A stretch of DNA of 64,000 nucleotides, taken from positions 1-64,000 of the forward strand of contig JANQMV010000053.1 of NCBI GenBank assembly GCA_028279865.1. The letters run 5' to 3'. Below are positions 27,801-36,963 of the stretch, one piece after another. How positions within the stretch are numbered: position 1 is the first letter of the stretch; every line of letters starts with the position of its first letter. The notes under the pieces are model-generated. The model was not told where the DNA came from, made no database searches, and was given only the letters and a program-made list of their open reading frames with translations. Position numbers and translations under genes: made by a program. The stretch is from Candidatus Altimarinota bacterium (lineage in GTDB: Bacteria > Patescibacteriota > Gracilibacteria > JANQMV01).

Positions 27801-29087
27801 TCCTCCACCACTGCCTCCGCCACCACCGGAAGTCCAACCACCTTCAACTCCTTTAAAAGTCCCCTCTTCATTTTCTTCTACAATTTCTTCCTCATTTTCA
27901 TCACTATCCGCAGTAATTTCCTCTTCTGTATCTGTATTTTTATCTTCGTCTTCAGAAATACAAACATCTGTAAAATCAATTTCTTCTTCCGGAACAAAAA
28001 TTTGTTTCTCTTCAGTTGTTTCAGTCTCTTTTTCTGTTTGAGGATCAAGTAGCTTTGCGCCCGTTCCTAAGATTAAATCTCCGGTTGCTGTTTCTATTTC
28101 TTCTTCAGTCAATTCAATTTTTTCTTCTTTTGCAGGATAAACATCCTCTTTAGAAACAATTTCAAAATAAACATTATAACTTTCTTTACCCAGACGATCA
28201 TACATAACAGGTGGAGGCGTGAACATAACCTCTTCACCTGTTTCATTCAAAAAGCTTAAGCCTTTCTCAGATTCTTCTACACTTAATCAGCTGAGCTCCA
28301 ATTCATAATCAAAACTCCACTTATTTTCTCCTTGATAACCAGAAAGCAGGTTTGCACCTGTTTGGTTATAACCAAGAGGCTTTTTTAGAATTAAATTTTC
28401 TTTTATTCCTTGAGGTAAAGTCGTTAAAAGTAAATCAACATAAGGATAAATTTCTGTGTAAAGAGCTTTGTTATCCTCTGTTTTTGCTTCAACTTCATTT
28501 ATATCAATTTGTGTAAATTTAACACTAGGAGCAGATTCTTCAGCACTTGCGCCTAAAGTAATTCCATCTGTACTTGATTGTGCAATTGAGGCGAGATAAG
28601 GGGTTTCCTCTGTTGCTAAATTACCTTCTTCGTCTTCTACCAAAATAGGAATAATGGCTTTCTTTTCACCGTCTTCTTCATGAAAAACAACAACCTCCTC
28701 AAGTTCCAAAAGTCAGTCAATTTCACTTCTTTCGCTTAGCTTAAGTTCCCCCAATCCTTCTTCTTTTAAATCCTCCAAAATTTCAATTTGTTCCTTTTTT
28801 TGCTTATCTTCCTCTGTTTTTGCTTTACCGTACCAAGTTTCTTCAATCTCTCATTCCAATTTTTCTTTTAATTCTTCAATTTTTTCATGTTTTTCTTCAG
28901 TGTAAGTTTTTGTTAGATCAGGGTTAGTGCGGGATAAAATCTCCAATTCCGAAGTTAGAATTCCGTTGTCAGCAGAAGCTTTTAGAGGAGTAAAAATTCA
29001 GAGAACAACATCCAGCTGGAGAAGCTGAAACATCATTACAACGAGAATTACCTTTGTCAGAGAGCTTTTCTTTGGATTTTTTTGCAT
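12900..29087 (-). CDS. Giant secreted LamG/concanavalin-A-like repeat protein (~5,395 aa, TGA=Gly)
   Basis: All 16 major minus-strand fragments (13095, 13782, 14331, 14646, 15261, 15540, 16374, 20253, 21480, 23340, 24171, 25740, 26106, 26955, 27795, 28287) have start coordinates divisible by 3. Each fragment stop read is TGA (plus-strand tca). The longer gaps between fragments, read codon by codon, contain no in-frame TAA/TAG. ATG at 29085-29087, TAA at 12900-12902. Repeated LamG signatures: 'SFDGGDDYVEVG', 'NFDGVDDYLSLAN', 'GFDGTDDYIATPL', 'NFDGTGSYLEIQN'. Confidence 0.9.
26896..27483. repeat. Pair of ~56-bp near-identical direct repeats within the low-complexity N-terminal part of the giant gene
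   Basis: tccaaagcttcagcaaaatcttcatatgtttctaaatcatttccatcaatttctgt (about 26896-26951) and tccaaagcttcaacaaaatcttcgtatgtttctaaatcatttccatcaatttctgt (about 27427-27483): two mismatches. Confidence 0.85.
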
Positions 29088-29207
29088 AGCTAGTGAATAT
29101 TTTTATAATTTTCACTTTATTTTAACAAATTGGATATAAAAAAACAAGGGAAATATAGAATAAAATATGCTAAATTAGTTGTGTCAATTTTTATAAAAAA
29201 TCACTCA

Positions 29208-29678
29208 ATGAAAATTCTCGGTATCGATCCAGGATTAGCAACAATTGGCTTTGGTTTAATTGAAAAAAAAGGCTACAACACTTATAAATGCCTTGATTAT
29301 GGGATTATTTCGACGAAACCGACTCTTACACTTGCGGAAAGACTCACGCAAATTAGGAATGATTTCGATGAGCTCCTAAACTCTCTGAAGCCAAATCATA
29401 TCGGAATAGAGGAAATTTTTTTCAGTCAAAATGTAAAAACGGGCATCCAAGTTGCACAAGCCAGAGGTGTGTTGCTTGAATTAATAAATGAAAAGCAAAT
29501 TCCTTTTACTGAAATAAAGCCAAATGAAATCAAAAGTATGATTACAGGCTATGGACACGCCGAAAAACATCAAATACAAGATATGGTCAAGGATATTCTC
29601 AATCTTTCCGAAAGACCAAAACCGGACGACGCAGCGGATGGATTGGCAATCGCTTTAACGTGCGGATACTTGGAATAA
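29208..29678 (+). CDS. ruvC: Holliday junction endonuclease RuvC
   Basis: 'MKILGIDPGLATIGFGLIEKKGYN...IGIEEIFFSQNVKTGIQVAQARGVLL...KPDDAADGLAIAL'; start set at the internal ATG rather than 29130. Confidence 0.95.
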   Translation: MKILGIDPGLATIGFGLIEKKGYNTYKCLDYGIISTKPTLTLAERLTQIRNDFDELLNSLKPNHIGIEEIFFSQNVKTGIQVAQARGVLLELINEKQIPFTEIKPNEIKSMITGYGHAEKHQIQDMVKDILNLSERPKPDDAADGLAIALTCGYLE

Positions 29679-29742
29679 AAGAAAATCATTCCAAGAAATT
29701 TCCCCTTTTGCTCGTATGCCGGGATGCAGGTTGAATGAGCTC

Positions 29743-30240
29743 TTATTTTTTCTTCTTTGCAGTTTTTTTCTCTTCTTTATTTTTAATCTGACCGTATTTA
29801 ACTCCGCAATAAGGGCAGTTTTTCCATTTTTTTGAATACTCTTTTTTACAATTCAAGCAAGTTTGTCTTAATTTTTCCGCACAATTCGGACAAAATGAGT
29901 AGTCAGTCGAAAGGTCTATTTTACACTTCTGGCAAACTTCCCTCTCCTCTCCATTGTCAACTAAGGCTCGATATTCCAAATCTTCATAATATCTTTCTAA
30001 CAGAGTGCGGGTCGGTCGAATGATAAGATAAATAATCAAACCAAAAACAGGCAAAACAATATTTAAGATAATAACAAAAATTTGAAAAAGAATATTGTTA
30101 CTACGATTTATTGCATCACGCGTAATCCAGATAATCAAAGAAATCCATAAAGCAGCCGTATAAATAAGTACCACTTTTAAAATAAACGTAAGTTCGAAGT
30201 ATTCTGATAAATCTTGTGAAATATTTAAAAAGTCGCTCAT
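29743..30240 (-). CDS. Membrane protein with C-terminal double zinc ribbon
   Basis: Two TM segments, then 'CQKCKIDLSTDYSFCPNCAEKLRQTCLNCKKEYSKKWKNCPYCG'. Confidence 0.85.
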   Translation of the reverse strand: MSDFLNISQDLSEYFELTFILKVVLIYTAALWISLIIWITRDAINRSNNILFQIFVIILNIVLPVFGLIIYLIIRPTRTLLERYYEDLEYRALVDNGEEREVCQKCKIDLSTDYSFCPNCAEKLRQTCLNCKKEYSKKWKNCPYCGVKYGQIKNKEEKKTAKKKK

Positions 30241-30287
30241 ATTTTTTGATTAATATTAATTTTTAAAATTTATTTTGTGAGCTTCTG

Positions 30288-31052
30288 CTAGTGTGCAGAA
30301 GTTTTAAATCTAACTTGGGAGCGCATAATAAAGGTAAACAATGTAAGTATCAACACAATAGCACTGGTGATTTGAAAAACAGTAAATTCAGAAATTATCG
30401 TTAAGCGGTCTCCAATAAAAAAATTAAGCACAATGCTAAAAATTGCAAACAAAGCAATTCCCGTCAATGCAATGAATCCTTCTTTGCGTCTTCTTTTTGC
30501 CAAAATTGAAAGTATAAAAAAAGTAACAAAAGTGAAAGCTGCACCGTAAAATTGAGTAGGATGAACAGGATCTGTAAAACGAACTTCCGGATTATCAAAG
30601 GTCACTCCCCATGGCAATTCAGTCGGATTACCATAATAATCACCACTAAAGAAAAAACCAATATATGAAATTGCTATCCCAAGCATAGAAGCCAGAACAA
30701 TAATATCCAACCATTTCCAAAAAGAAGTCTGCTTCCTCTTTGCCCAAAAAAACAAAACTACCATAAAGCCAATAACTCCTCCCCAAAAGGAAAAATTGCC
30801 ATCCTGAATTTTAAGAATTCCCGGTAAATCATTGTTATATTTGTACCAATTCTCAATAACAAAAAAGAGCCTCGCAGAAAGAATCGTAACAAGCAAAAAT
30901 GAAATCAAATGATCCGAAATAAAATCAAGGTTCATTTTTCTTTTAACTGCGTGACTAATCATGACAAAAGATGTTGCCAAAAAGGCAAAAGCCAAAAAGA
31001 CCCCCAGAGTTTTAAAAGTAATCGGACCAATTTGAAACAAAATGGGATACAT
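30288..31052 (-). CDS. lgt: Prolipoprotein diacylglyceryl transferase
   Basis: 'YPILFQIGPITFKTLGVFLAFAF', 'FWGGVIGFMV', 'DPVHPTQFYGA' are Lgt motifs. Confidence 0.92.
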   Translation of the reverse strand: MYPILFQIGPITFKTLGVFLAFAFLATSFVMISHAVKRKMNLDFISDHLISFLLVTILSARLFFVIENWYKYNNDLPGILKIQDGNFSFWGGVIGFMVVLFFWAKRKQTSFWKWLDIIVLASMLGIAISYIGFFFSGDYYGNPTELPWGVTFDNPEVRFTDPVHPTQFYGAAFTFVTFFILSILAKRRRKEGFIALTGIALFAIFSIVLNFFIGDRLTIISEFTVFQITSAIVLILTLFTFIMRSQVRFKTSAH

Positions 31053-31266
31053 ATAGCCAAGCTTAAGTTTAAAGTAAAAAATTAAAGCAAATCGAAACGC
31101 TGTCTTTTCAATTTTAGCTTTTAGATCCTTTTAACCTCGCAAAGTATAGCAATTCCTTAAAAATAGTAAAAGAGATAATTCTTAGATATAATTATTACGA
31201 TTGAGACTTTTTAGCAAAAATTGAAATTTAAAAAAATAAAGAAAATAGATATTCAAAATTTTTTTT

Positions 31267-32982
31267 ATGAAAAATACTCTAATCGCACAAATCTTTTACG
31301 AAATCGCAGATTATTTGGAATTTGACAGTGTGCCTTTCAAGCCTCAAGCATACCGTCGTGCCGCGCTTAAAATTGAGAATTTTGACTTTAATATCTGCGA
31401 GCTCAAAGATTTAAAAGAACTTAAAAAAATTCCCGGCATCGGAGAAGCCATTGCGCACAAGATCATTGAAATATGCGAAACAGGAAAATTAGAATATTTA
31501 AAAAAATTAAAAAAAGAGATTGATGTGGACTTAGCAGCTTTGCAAGAAATTGAAGGGCTTGGTCCGAGAAAAATTAAAAAAATTGCGACAACACTAAATG
31601 TTAAAAATGTCACTGACTTAAAAAAAGTTGCTGCAAAAGGTCTGATTAAAGAGTTAGAAGGATTTGGAGAAATTTCTGAAAAAAACATTTTGAAAAACAT
31701 TGATTTAATAGAAAATCGAACCCATCGCTTTACTTACGGCGAAATTTCAAGTTATGTAAATGCTTTTCTGGAAAAAATTCGCGAAATACCGGAAGTGAAA
31801 AAAGCGGAAATCGCCGGATCATATCGTAGGCACAAAGAAACTATTGGAGATTTAGACATCTTGGTAATTACGAAATCTGCCAGCAAGGTTCGTGAAAGTG
31901 TTGGAGAAATGACTGAAATTGTCAATATCGTGGCAAATGGACCGACTAAAATGTCTTTTGATTTGGCAAATGGATTGCGCACTGATTTACGCTTTTTGAA
32001 AGAAGCAGAATTTGGAAGTGCCTTGATGTACTTCACAGGTAATAAGGAATTTAATATTAAGATGCGCTCTTTGTCTATTCGTAATGGATGGAAATTAAGT
32101 GAATATGGTCTTTTTGATGAAGATAAAAATATTGCTAGCAAAACAGAAGAAGATATTTTTAAAAAATTAAAATTAAATTATATTCCTCCGGAGTGCCGCA
32201 CTGATAATGGAGAAATAGAAATTGCAAAAGAGCAAAGTTTTGAATTCATTTTACCGGAGAAATTACCTCTAGGAGATGTTCATATGCATACCAAGTATTC
32301 CGATGGTGAAAATACAATGGAAGAAATAATTCAAAAAGCACTGGAGCTTGGTTATAAATACATTGCCTTCAGTGATCATTCCGGTAGTTTGGCGGTAGCA
32401 AATCCTCTTGACGCTGAGACATTTCCAAAATATTTTCAAGCGATTGAAAGGCTAAATAAAAAATATCCTAAAATTAAGATTCTAAAAAGTGCAGAGGTTA
32501 ATATTTTGGTAGATGGAAGTTTGGATTTAGAAGAAAAATGGCTCAAAAAGCTTGATTTGGTGATTGGTTCAATTCACACAGGTATGCAAAGTTTTGATGA
32601 TATTGAAAAAAATACAGAGCGCTATCTTAATGCTTTGGATAATCCATATTTGAATCTCATCGGTCATCCGACTACGAGGAGATTTAATCAAAAAGAAGAA
32701 CTGGATGTGGATTGGCAAAAGGTTTTTGAAAAGGCAAAGGAAAAGCAGGTTGCACTTGAATTAAATTCAACTCCGGATAGGTTGGATTTACCTGTAAATT
32801 TATTGCGTTTGGCGAAAAAAATCGGAAATAAAATTGTGATTAACACCGATTCTCACACAATTGGTTCGATGCCAAATATTTGGCTGGGAGTTTATCAAGC
32901 CCGTCGGGCGTTTTTGGAGGAGAGTGATGTTTTGAATTATTTGGAGATTGAGGATTTTTTGGAATGGTTTAGGAAAGTTTAA
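31267..32982 (+). CDS. polX: PolX family DNA polymerase with C-terminal PHP domain
   Basis: HhH motifs, 'AGSYRRHKETIGDLDIL' nucleotidyltransferase motif, PHP 'GDVHMHTKYSDGENTMEEI', 'INTDSH'. Confidence 0.95.
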   Translation: MKNTLIAQIFYEIADYLEFDSVPFKPQAYRRAALKIENFDFNICELKDLKELKKIPGIGEAIAHKIIEICETGKLEYLKKLKKEIDVDLAALQEIEGLGPRKIKKIATTLNVKNVTDLKKVAAKGLIKELEGFGEISEKNILKNIDLIENRTHRFTYGEISSYVNAFLEKIREIPEVKKAEIAGSYRRHKETIGDLDILVITKSASKVRESVGEMTEIVNIVANGPTKMSFDLANGLRTDLRFLKEAEFGSALMYFTGNKEFNIKMRSLSIRNGWKLSEYGLFDEDKNIASKTEEDIFKKLKLNYIPPECRTDNGEIEIAKEQSFEFILPEKLPLGDVHMHTKYSDGENTMEEIIQKALELGYKYIAFSDHSGSLAVANPLDAETFPKYFQAIERLNKKYPKIKILKSAEVNILVDGSLDLEEKWLKKLDLVIGSIHTGMQSFDDIEKNTERYLNALDNPYLNLIGHPTTRRFNQKEELDVDWQKVFEKAKEKQVALELNSTPDRLDLPVNLLRLAKKIGNKIVINTDSHTIGSMPNIWLGVYQARRAFLEESDVLNYLEIEDFLEWFRKV

Positions 32983-33080
32983 AGTGTAAAGTAAAAAGTT
33001 GAAAGTTAGAAAAGTCCCCCTTGAGGGGGTTGGGGGGTGTTTTTCGTCATTTCTACTTATCTAAGAAATCTACCCCCAAG

Positions 33081-33109
33081 CTGTCATTCCCGCGAAGGCG
33101 GGAATCTAT
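33081..33109 (+). repeat. Palindromic repeat element, arm A of a ~29-bp inverted pair
   Basis: ctgtcattcccgcgaaggcgggaatctat; near-perfect reverse complement at 34125-34153. Confidence 0.85.
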
Positions 33110-33135
33110 CGGAGGAAATAATCTCACAAACAAAA

Positions 33136-33163
33136 ATACCCGCTTTTTGTAACGGGTATTTTG
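33136..33163 (+). terminator. Terminator-like hairpin
   Basis: aatacccgctttttgtaacgggtatttt. Confidence 0.55.
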
Positions 33164-33256
33164 TGGATGGTCATGACTATTCGGTCCAGATCTCAGCAAG
33201 AACGTCTTTGCCGATCAAATTTGATCTACTAAATCATGTTTTCTAAGAAACCTATG

Positions 33257-34102
33257 TTAACTTTTCTTTTCTAATAGATTTTTCATCCTCTGAGTAAAAT
33301 CTTTAGACTCACTTTGAGTATTTTTTATTTGCCTAACTAAAAAAACTAAAGAGCTTCTAATTATTTCAGCTTTTTCTAAACAATCATCATCTTCTTCTTT
33401 ATGTAAGCCATTACTTAAGACTCCATAAATAATACTTAAAGGATTTTGATCATCAGGCATTAAAACTTTTGGAATTAAATCTTTAACAAGTTTTATCTTA
33501 TCTGCAGCAACATGCTCTTTTTTAGTTTTTTCCAAAGCTTCCATATATTTCTCTTTCTCTTCATCTTCCATTAAATTGGGAATCATCGACAATAAATCAT
33601 CAATAATGTTTTCAATAATTCTTCTAAAATATGCAAAGGCAGCAATCCCATACCCTTGGGATTCAGAAATTAAACCTTTTTTGTAATAATCAATGTCTTT
33701 TCCTAGGGTTTTCTTTAGGTTTTTATCTACAGAAGGTTCTCTGGGAGGGTCTTGAAATACTTTTTGAAGAAAGTATTTCTCCTCTTCATTCTCTTTACCT
33801 TCATTAATTAATTTTTTAATAAACCTGATATAAAAAACATGTTGAGATTCTCCACAAGCAGCACATCCATATTTTACTCGTAAAATTAGATTTAGATTTG
33901 CTTTTATTGTTTCAGGATAAACAACCTCTCCCAACTCATCATATTGATTTAACATTTTAAAAGTTTGCTCTGAATCACACTGTTTACAATACATGTTTAT
34001 TGGGGGCTTTGGTAAATATTTAATCTTTTCTTCAGGATACGCTTCAGCAAGATTTACTTTCTTGAATAAGGAATACTCCTCTAAAAAATTCTTATCTGGC
34101 AT
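33257..34102 (-). CDS. Zinc-ribbon protein with HEPN/DUF4145-like helical C-terminus (tentative)
   Basis: 'YCKQC...GCAAC' zinc ribbon; 'GIAAFAYFRRIIENIIDDLL...IIYGVLSNGLHKEEDDDCLEKAEIIRSSL'. Confidence 0.65.
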   Translation of the reverse strand: MPDKNFLEEYSLFKKVNLAEAYPEEKIKYLPKPPINMYCKQCDSEQTFKMLNQYDELGEVVYPETIKANLNLILRVKYGCAACGESQHVFYIRFIKKLINEGKENEEEKYFLQKVFQDPPREPSVDKNLKKTLGKDIDYYKKGLISESQGYGIAAFAYFRRIIENIIDDLLSMIPNLMEDEEKEKYMEALEKTKKEHVAADKIKLVKDLIPKVLMPDDQNPLSIIYGVLSNGLHKEEDDDCLEKAEIIRSSLVFLVRQIKNTQSESKDFTQRMKNLLEKKS

Positions 34103-34124
34103 TTCTTGTTATTTAAATTATAAA

Positions 34125-34153
34125 ATAGATTCCCGCCTACGCAGGAATGACAG
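34125..34153 (-). repeat. Palindromic repeat element, arm B of the inverted pair
   Basis: atagattcccgcctacgcaggaatgacag; two mismatches to the reverse complement of arm A. Confidence 0.85.
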
Positions 34154-34271
34154 GCTAACGCCTGTTTAATTTTCCTAAAAAAGGAAATTTACGGAGGTTT
34201 AAGGATTAATGACAATTTAACTAGGAATAAAAACGGTTAAAATTCTGAAAAAAAAGGGCTTAATAATTCAT

Positions 34272-34307
34272 ATAACTAAAGAAGACCATATGGTCTTCTT
34301 TAGTTAT
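34272..34307. terminator. Perfect 36-nt loopless palindrome downstream of dnaK
   Basis: ataactaaagaagaccat|atggtcttctttagttat. Confidence 0.6.
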
Positions 34308-34317
34308 GCACTATGTT

Positions 34318-36252
34318 CTATTTTTTCTCTTCCCCATCCTTCTTCTCTTCCTCCTCCACAACCTCACCTTCCTCAGCTTCTGCCTTCTTCTCGTCCCCTT
34401 CTCCATTCATATCCTTCACCTTCACACCATCATCTTCCTCACCGCCTTGACCGGCTTGGTAAATCGCAGCGCCGACTGCTTGAAGTTTTTCCATTAATTC
34501 ATTGTACATTTTTTCCATGGCATCTTTATCTGTTTTTTCTTCTGCGAGGAGTTTTTTTGCTTCTTCGATTTTTTCTTCCGCGGGTTTTTTCAAATCATCT
34601 CCGACTTTATCTCCGGCGTCTTTGAGAGTTTTTTCCGCTTGGAAGACTGCAGTATCAAGTTTGTTTTTTACTTCAATTTCTTCCTTTTTCGCTTTGTCAG
34701 CTTCTGCGTTCATTTCTGCATCTTTGCGCATTTTTTCAATCTCTTCATCACTTATTCCACTAGAACCTTGAATTGTAATTTTTTGTTCTTTATTTGTTCC
34801 CTTATCTTTTGCTGTTACATTTAAGATACCGTTTGCGTCGATATCAAAAGTCACTTCTACCTGAGGTACTCCGCGTGGAGCTGGTGGGATTCCGTCTAAG
34901 ATAAAGCGTCCTAAAGATTTATTATCAGCGGCCATTTCACGTTCTCCCTGTACAACGTGAACTTCAACCGAAGGTTGATTGTCAGCTGCTGTTGAGAAAA
35001 TTTGGCTTTTTGAGGTTGGGATTGTTGTGTTTCGTTCAATTAGCTTTGTCGCAACTCCTCCCATTGTTTCGATCCCGAGTGATAAGGGAGTTACATCCAA
35101 AAGCAAGACATCTTTAACATCTCCTTGTAATACACCACCCTGAATTGCAGCTCCCATCGCCACAACCTCATCAGGATTTACACCTTTACTTGGTTCTTTA
35201 CCAAAAATCTCCTTTACTTTCGCCTGTACTGCCGGCATACGAGTCATTCCGCCGACCAAAATCACTTGATTAATATCAGAAGCTTTTAATTTTGCGTCTT
35301 TCAGGGCTTTTTCACATGGTTCTTTTGTGCGATTAATCAAATCAGCCATCAAAGTTTCAAGCTTCGAGCGAGACATTTTTAAGTTTAAGTGCTTTGGACC
35401 GGAAGCATCAGCTGTGATAAAAGGGAGATTTATGTCTGTTTCCGTTGCAGAACTTAATTCAATCTTTGCTTTTTCAGCTGCCTCTTTTAGTCTTTGGAGA
35501 GCCATCTGGTCTTTACTCAAGTCAACACCTTGATCTTTTTTAAATTCATCTACTAAGTGATTGATTAAAACTTGATCAAAATCATCACCGCCAAGGTGTG
35601 TGTCACCATTGGTAGAGACTACTTCAAAGACGCCGTCACCCAAATCTAAGATAGAAACATCGAATGTTCCTCCTCCAAGATCAAAGACCGCGACTTTTTC
35701 ATCTTTACCTTTTTTATCGATCCCATAAGCAAGCGCTGCGGCTGTTGGTTCATTGATAATTCTTTCCACTTCAAAGCCGGCAATTTTACCTGCGTCTTTG
35801 GTTGCTTGTCTTTGAGAATCATTAAAATAAGCCGGTACTGTGATGACTGCTTTAGTCACTTTATCTCCGAGAAAAGCTTCCGCGTCAGCTTTTAGTTTTT
35901 GTAAAACCATTGCGGCAATTTCTGCAGGACGATGATCTTTGTCTCCCATTGTAATCAAAACTTCTCCACTTTTTCCCGCTTTTGTTTTAAAAGGCATCAT
36001 TGCTGCTTCTTCTTTAACTTCGTCAAGTTTATGACCAATAAAACGCTTTGCGGAAAAAACCGTGTTTTCCGGGTTTGTGACTGCTTGTCTTTTGGCAGTA
36101 ACACCGGCAAGTTTTTCTCCATCTTTTATGGCAACGACAGACGGTGTTGTACGCATTCCTTCTGCGTTGGTTATGACAGTGGCTTCGCCACCTTCCATGA
36201 CTGCCATACATGAGTTTGTTGTTCCTAAGTCAATTCCGATAATTTTTGACAT
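34318..36252 (-). CDS. dnaK: Chaperone DnaK (Hsp70)
   Basis: '[41 protein letters not shown]...'; 644 aa, no in-frame TGA, TAG stop. Confidence 0.99.
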   Translation of the reverse strand: MSKIIGIDLGTTNSCMAVMEGGEATVITNAEGMRTTPSVVAIKDGEKLAGVTAKRQAVTNPENTVFSAKRFIGHKLDEVKEEAAMMPFKTKAGKSGEVLITMGDKDHRPAEIAAMVLQKLKADAEAFLGDKVTKAVITVPAYFNDSQRQATKDAGKIAGFEVERIINEPTAAALAYGIDKKGKDEKVAVFDLGGGTFDVSILDLGDGVFEVVSTNGDTHLGGDDFDQVLINHLVDEFKKDQGVDLSKDQMALQRLKEAAEKAKIELSSATETDINLPFITADASGPKHLNLKMSRSKLETLMADLINRTKEPCEKALKDAKLKASDINQVILVGGMTRMPAVQAKVKEIFGKEPSKGVNPDEVVAMGAAIQGGVLQGDVKDVLLLDVTPLSLGIETMGGVATKLIERNTTIPTSKSQIFSTAADNQPSVEVHVVQGEREMAADNKSLGRFILDGIPPAPRGVPQVEVTFDIDANGILNVTAKDKGTNKEQKITIQGSSGISDEEIEKMRKDAEMNAEADKAKKEEIEVKNKLDTAVFQAEKTLKDAGDKVGDDLKKPAEEKIEEAKKLLAEEKTDKDAMEKMYNELMEKLQAVGAAIYQAGQGGEEDDGVKVKDMNGEGDEKKAEAEEGEVVEEEEKKDGEEKK

Positions 36253-36296
36253 GTTTATTTCAAATTAAAATATAATATTTTTACTTAATTTATAGC

Positions 36297-36372
36297 GTCA
36301 TTTCGAGTGAATCCCGGCTTAGTGTGAGGGATGGAGGAATCTTAAGATCTCTCGACTTCGCTCGAGATGACG
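36297..36372. repeat. Short interspersed inverted-repeat element in the dnaK leader
   Basis: Starts cgtcatttcgagtga, ends tcgctcgagatgacg (imperfect inverted repeat, 13/15). Confidence 0.7.
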
Positions 36373-36381
36373 AAAGCCAAA

Positions 36382-36408
36382 TTAGCACTCCCTATTTTAG
36401 AGTGCTAA
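36382..36408. promoter_or_regulatory. CIRCE operator (HrcA site) upstream of dnaK
   Basis: ttagcactc-cctatttta-gagtgctaa: perfect TTAGCACTC-N9-GAGTGCTAA. Confidence 0.97.
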
Positions 36409-36679
36409 TAAGTATATGTCAAGACTTGATTTATTGTGAAAAACAGAAAGCACTTGACGCAACAGGTTTTAACTGCTTTAATTATAAACAGATCTTTAAC
36501 AACACCGAGTAACTACGAGGGCTCTGCTCTTGGTAAAGTTAGATCACTTTTGATTTTATCATTCTGATTTCCACCTTTGTGGATAAATGACCGGAAAGTT
36601 AGTAGATCGCTTTCAATTTTAACTCAAGCAGCCCCGCTACGCGGGGGAGGGCAGATTCTCGTTGTTACAGCTATTTTAA

Positions 36680-36732
36680 AATTTCTTCCAAATTTGAAAA
36701 TAATATTTTTGTTTCTAAATTTGGAAGAAATT
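36680..36732 (+). promoter_or_regulatory. Long leader hairpin upstream of a micro-ORF
   Basis: aatttcttccaaattt (36680-36695) and aaatttggaagaaatt (36717-36732) are exact 16-nt reverse complements. Confidence 0.7.
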
Positions 36733-36760
36733 AACCTAGAAACACACAAAGGAGGAAACC

Positions 36761-36874
36761 ATGGACACAAAGACAAAAGTAATAACAAGAAGAACCGGAG
36801 GGGTTTTGCTCTTACTTATCTCTGGGATATTTTTTGGGGTCGCGTTGACCCAGTTTAGTTTTTTACTCCTTTAG
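36761..36874 (+). CDS. 37-aa single-TM micro-protein
   Basis: Perfect SD 'aaaggaggaaacc' before ATG; MDTKTKVITRRTGGVLLLLISGIFFGVALTQFSFLLL-TAG; followed by a terminator hairpin. Confidence 0.65.
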   Translation: MDTKTKVITRRTGGVLLLLISGIFFGVALTQFSFLLL

Positions 36875-36901
36875 AGAAGAGCTGTAACCAAAGTAAGCTT
36901 G

Positions 36902-36940
36902 AAAAAGGGCTGAGCGGACATAACATCCTTCAGCCCTTTT
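36902..36940 (+). terminator. Intrinsic terminator
   Basis: aaaagggctgagcggacataacatccttcagccctttt. Confidence 0.8.
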
Positions 36941-36963
36941 CGACGTGAAAATTTTTACAATTT

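Noticed and set aside
3899-29087. Fragmented minus-strand ORFs as decayed pseudogenes or phase-variable frameshifted genes
   Set aside because: All fragments share one frame, checked breaks are TGA only, domain motifs continue across breaks, and neighbouring TAA/TAG are absent; recoding explains this better than decay.
29130-29207. N-terminal extension of RuvC
   Set aside because: RuvC conserved N-terminus 'MKILGIDPG' begins at 29208.
36577-36858. 93-aa plus-strand ORF
   Set aside because: Overlaps the hairpin leader in another frame; the micro-ORF at 36761 has the perfect ribosome-binding site.
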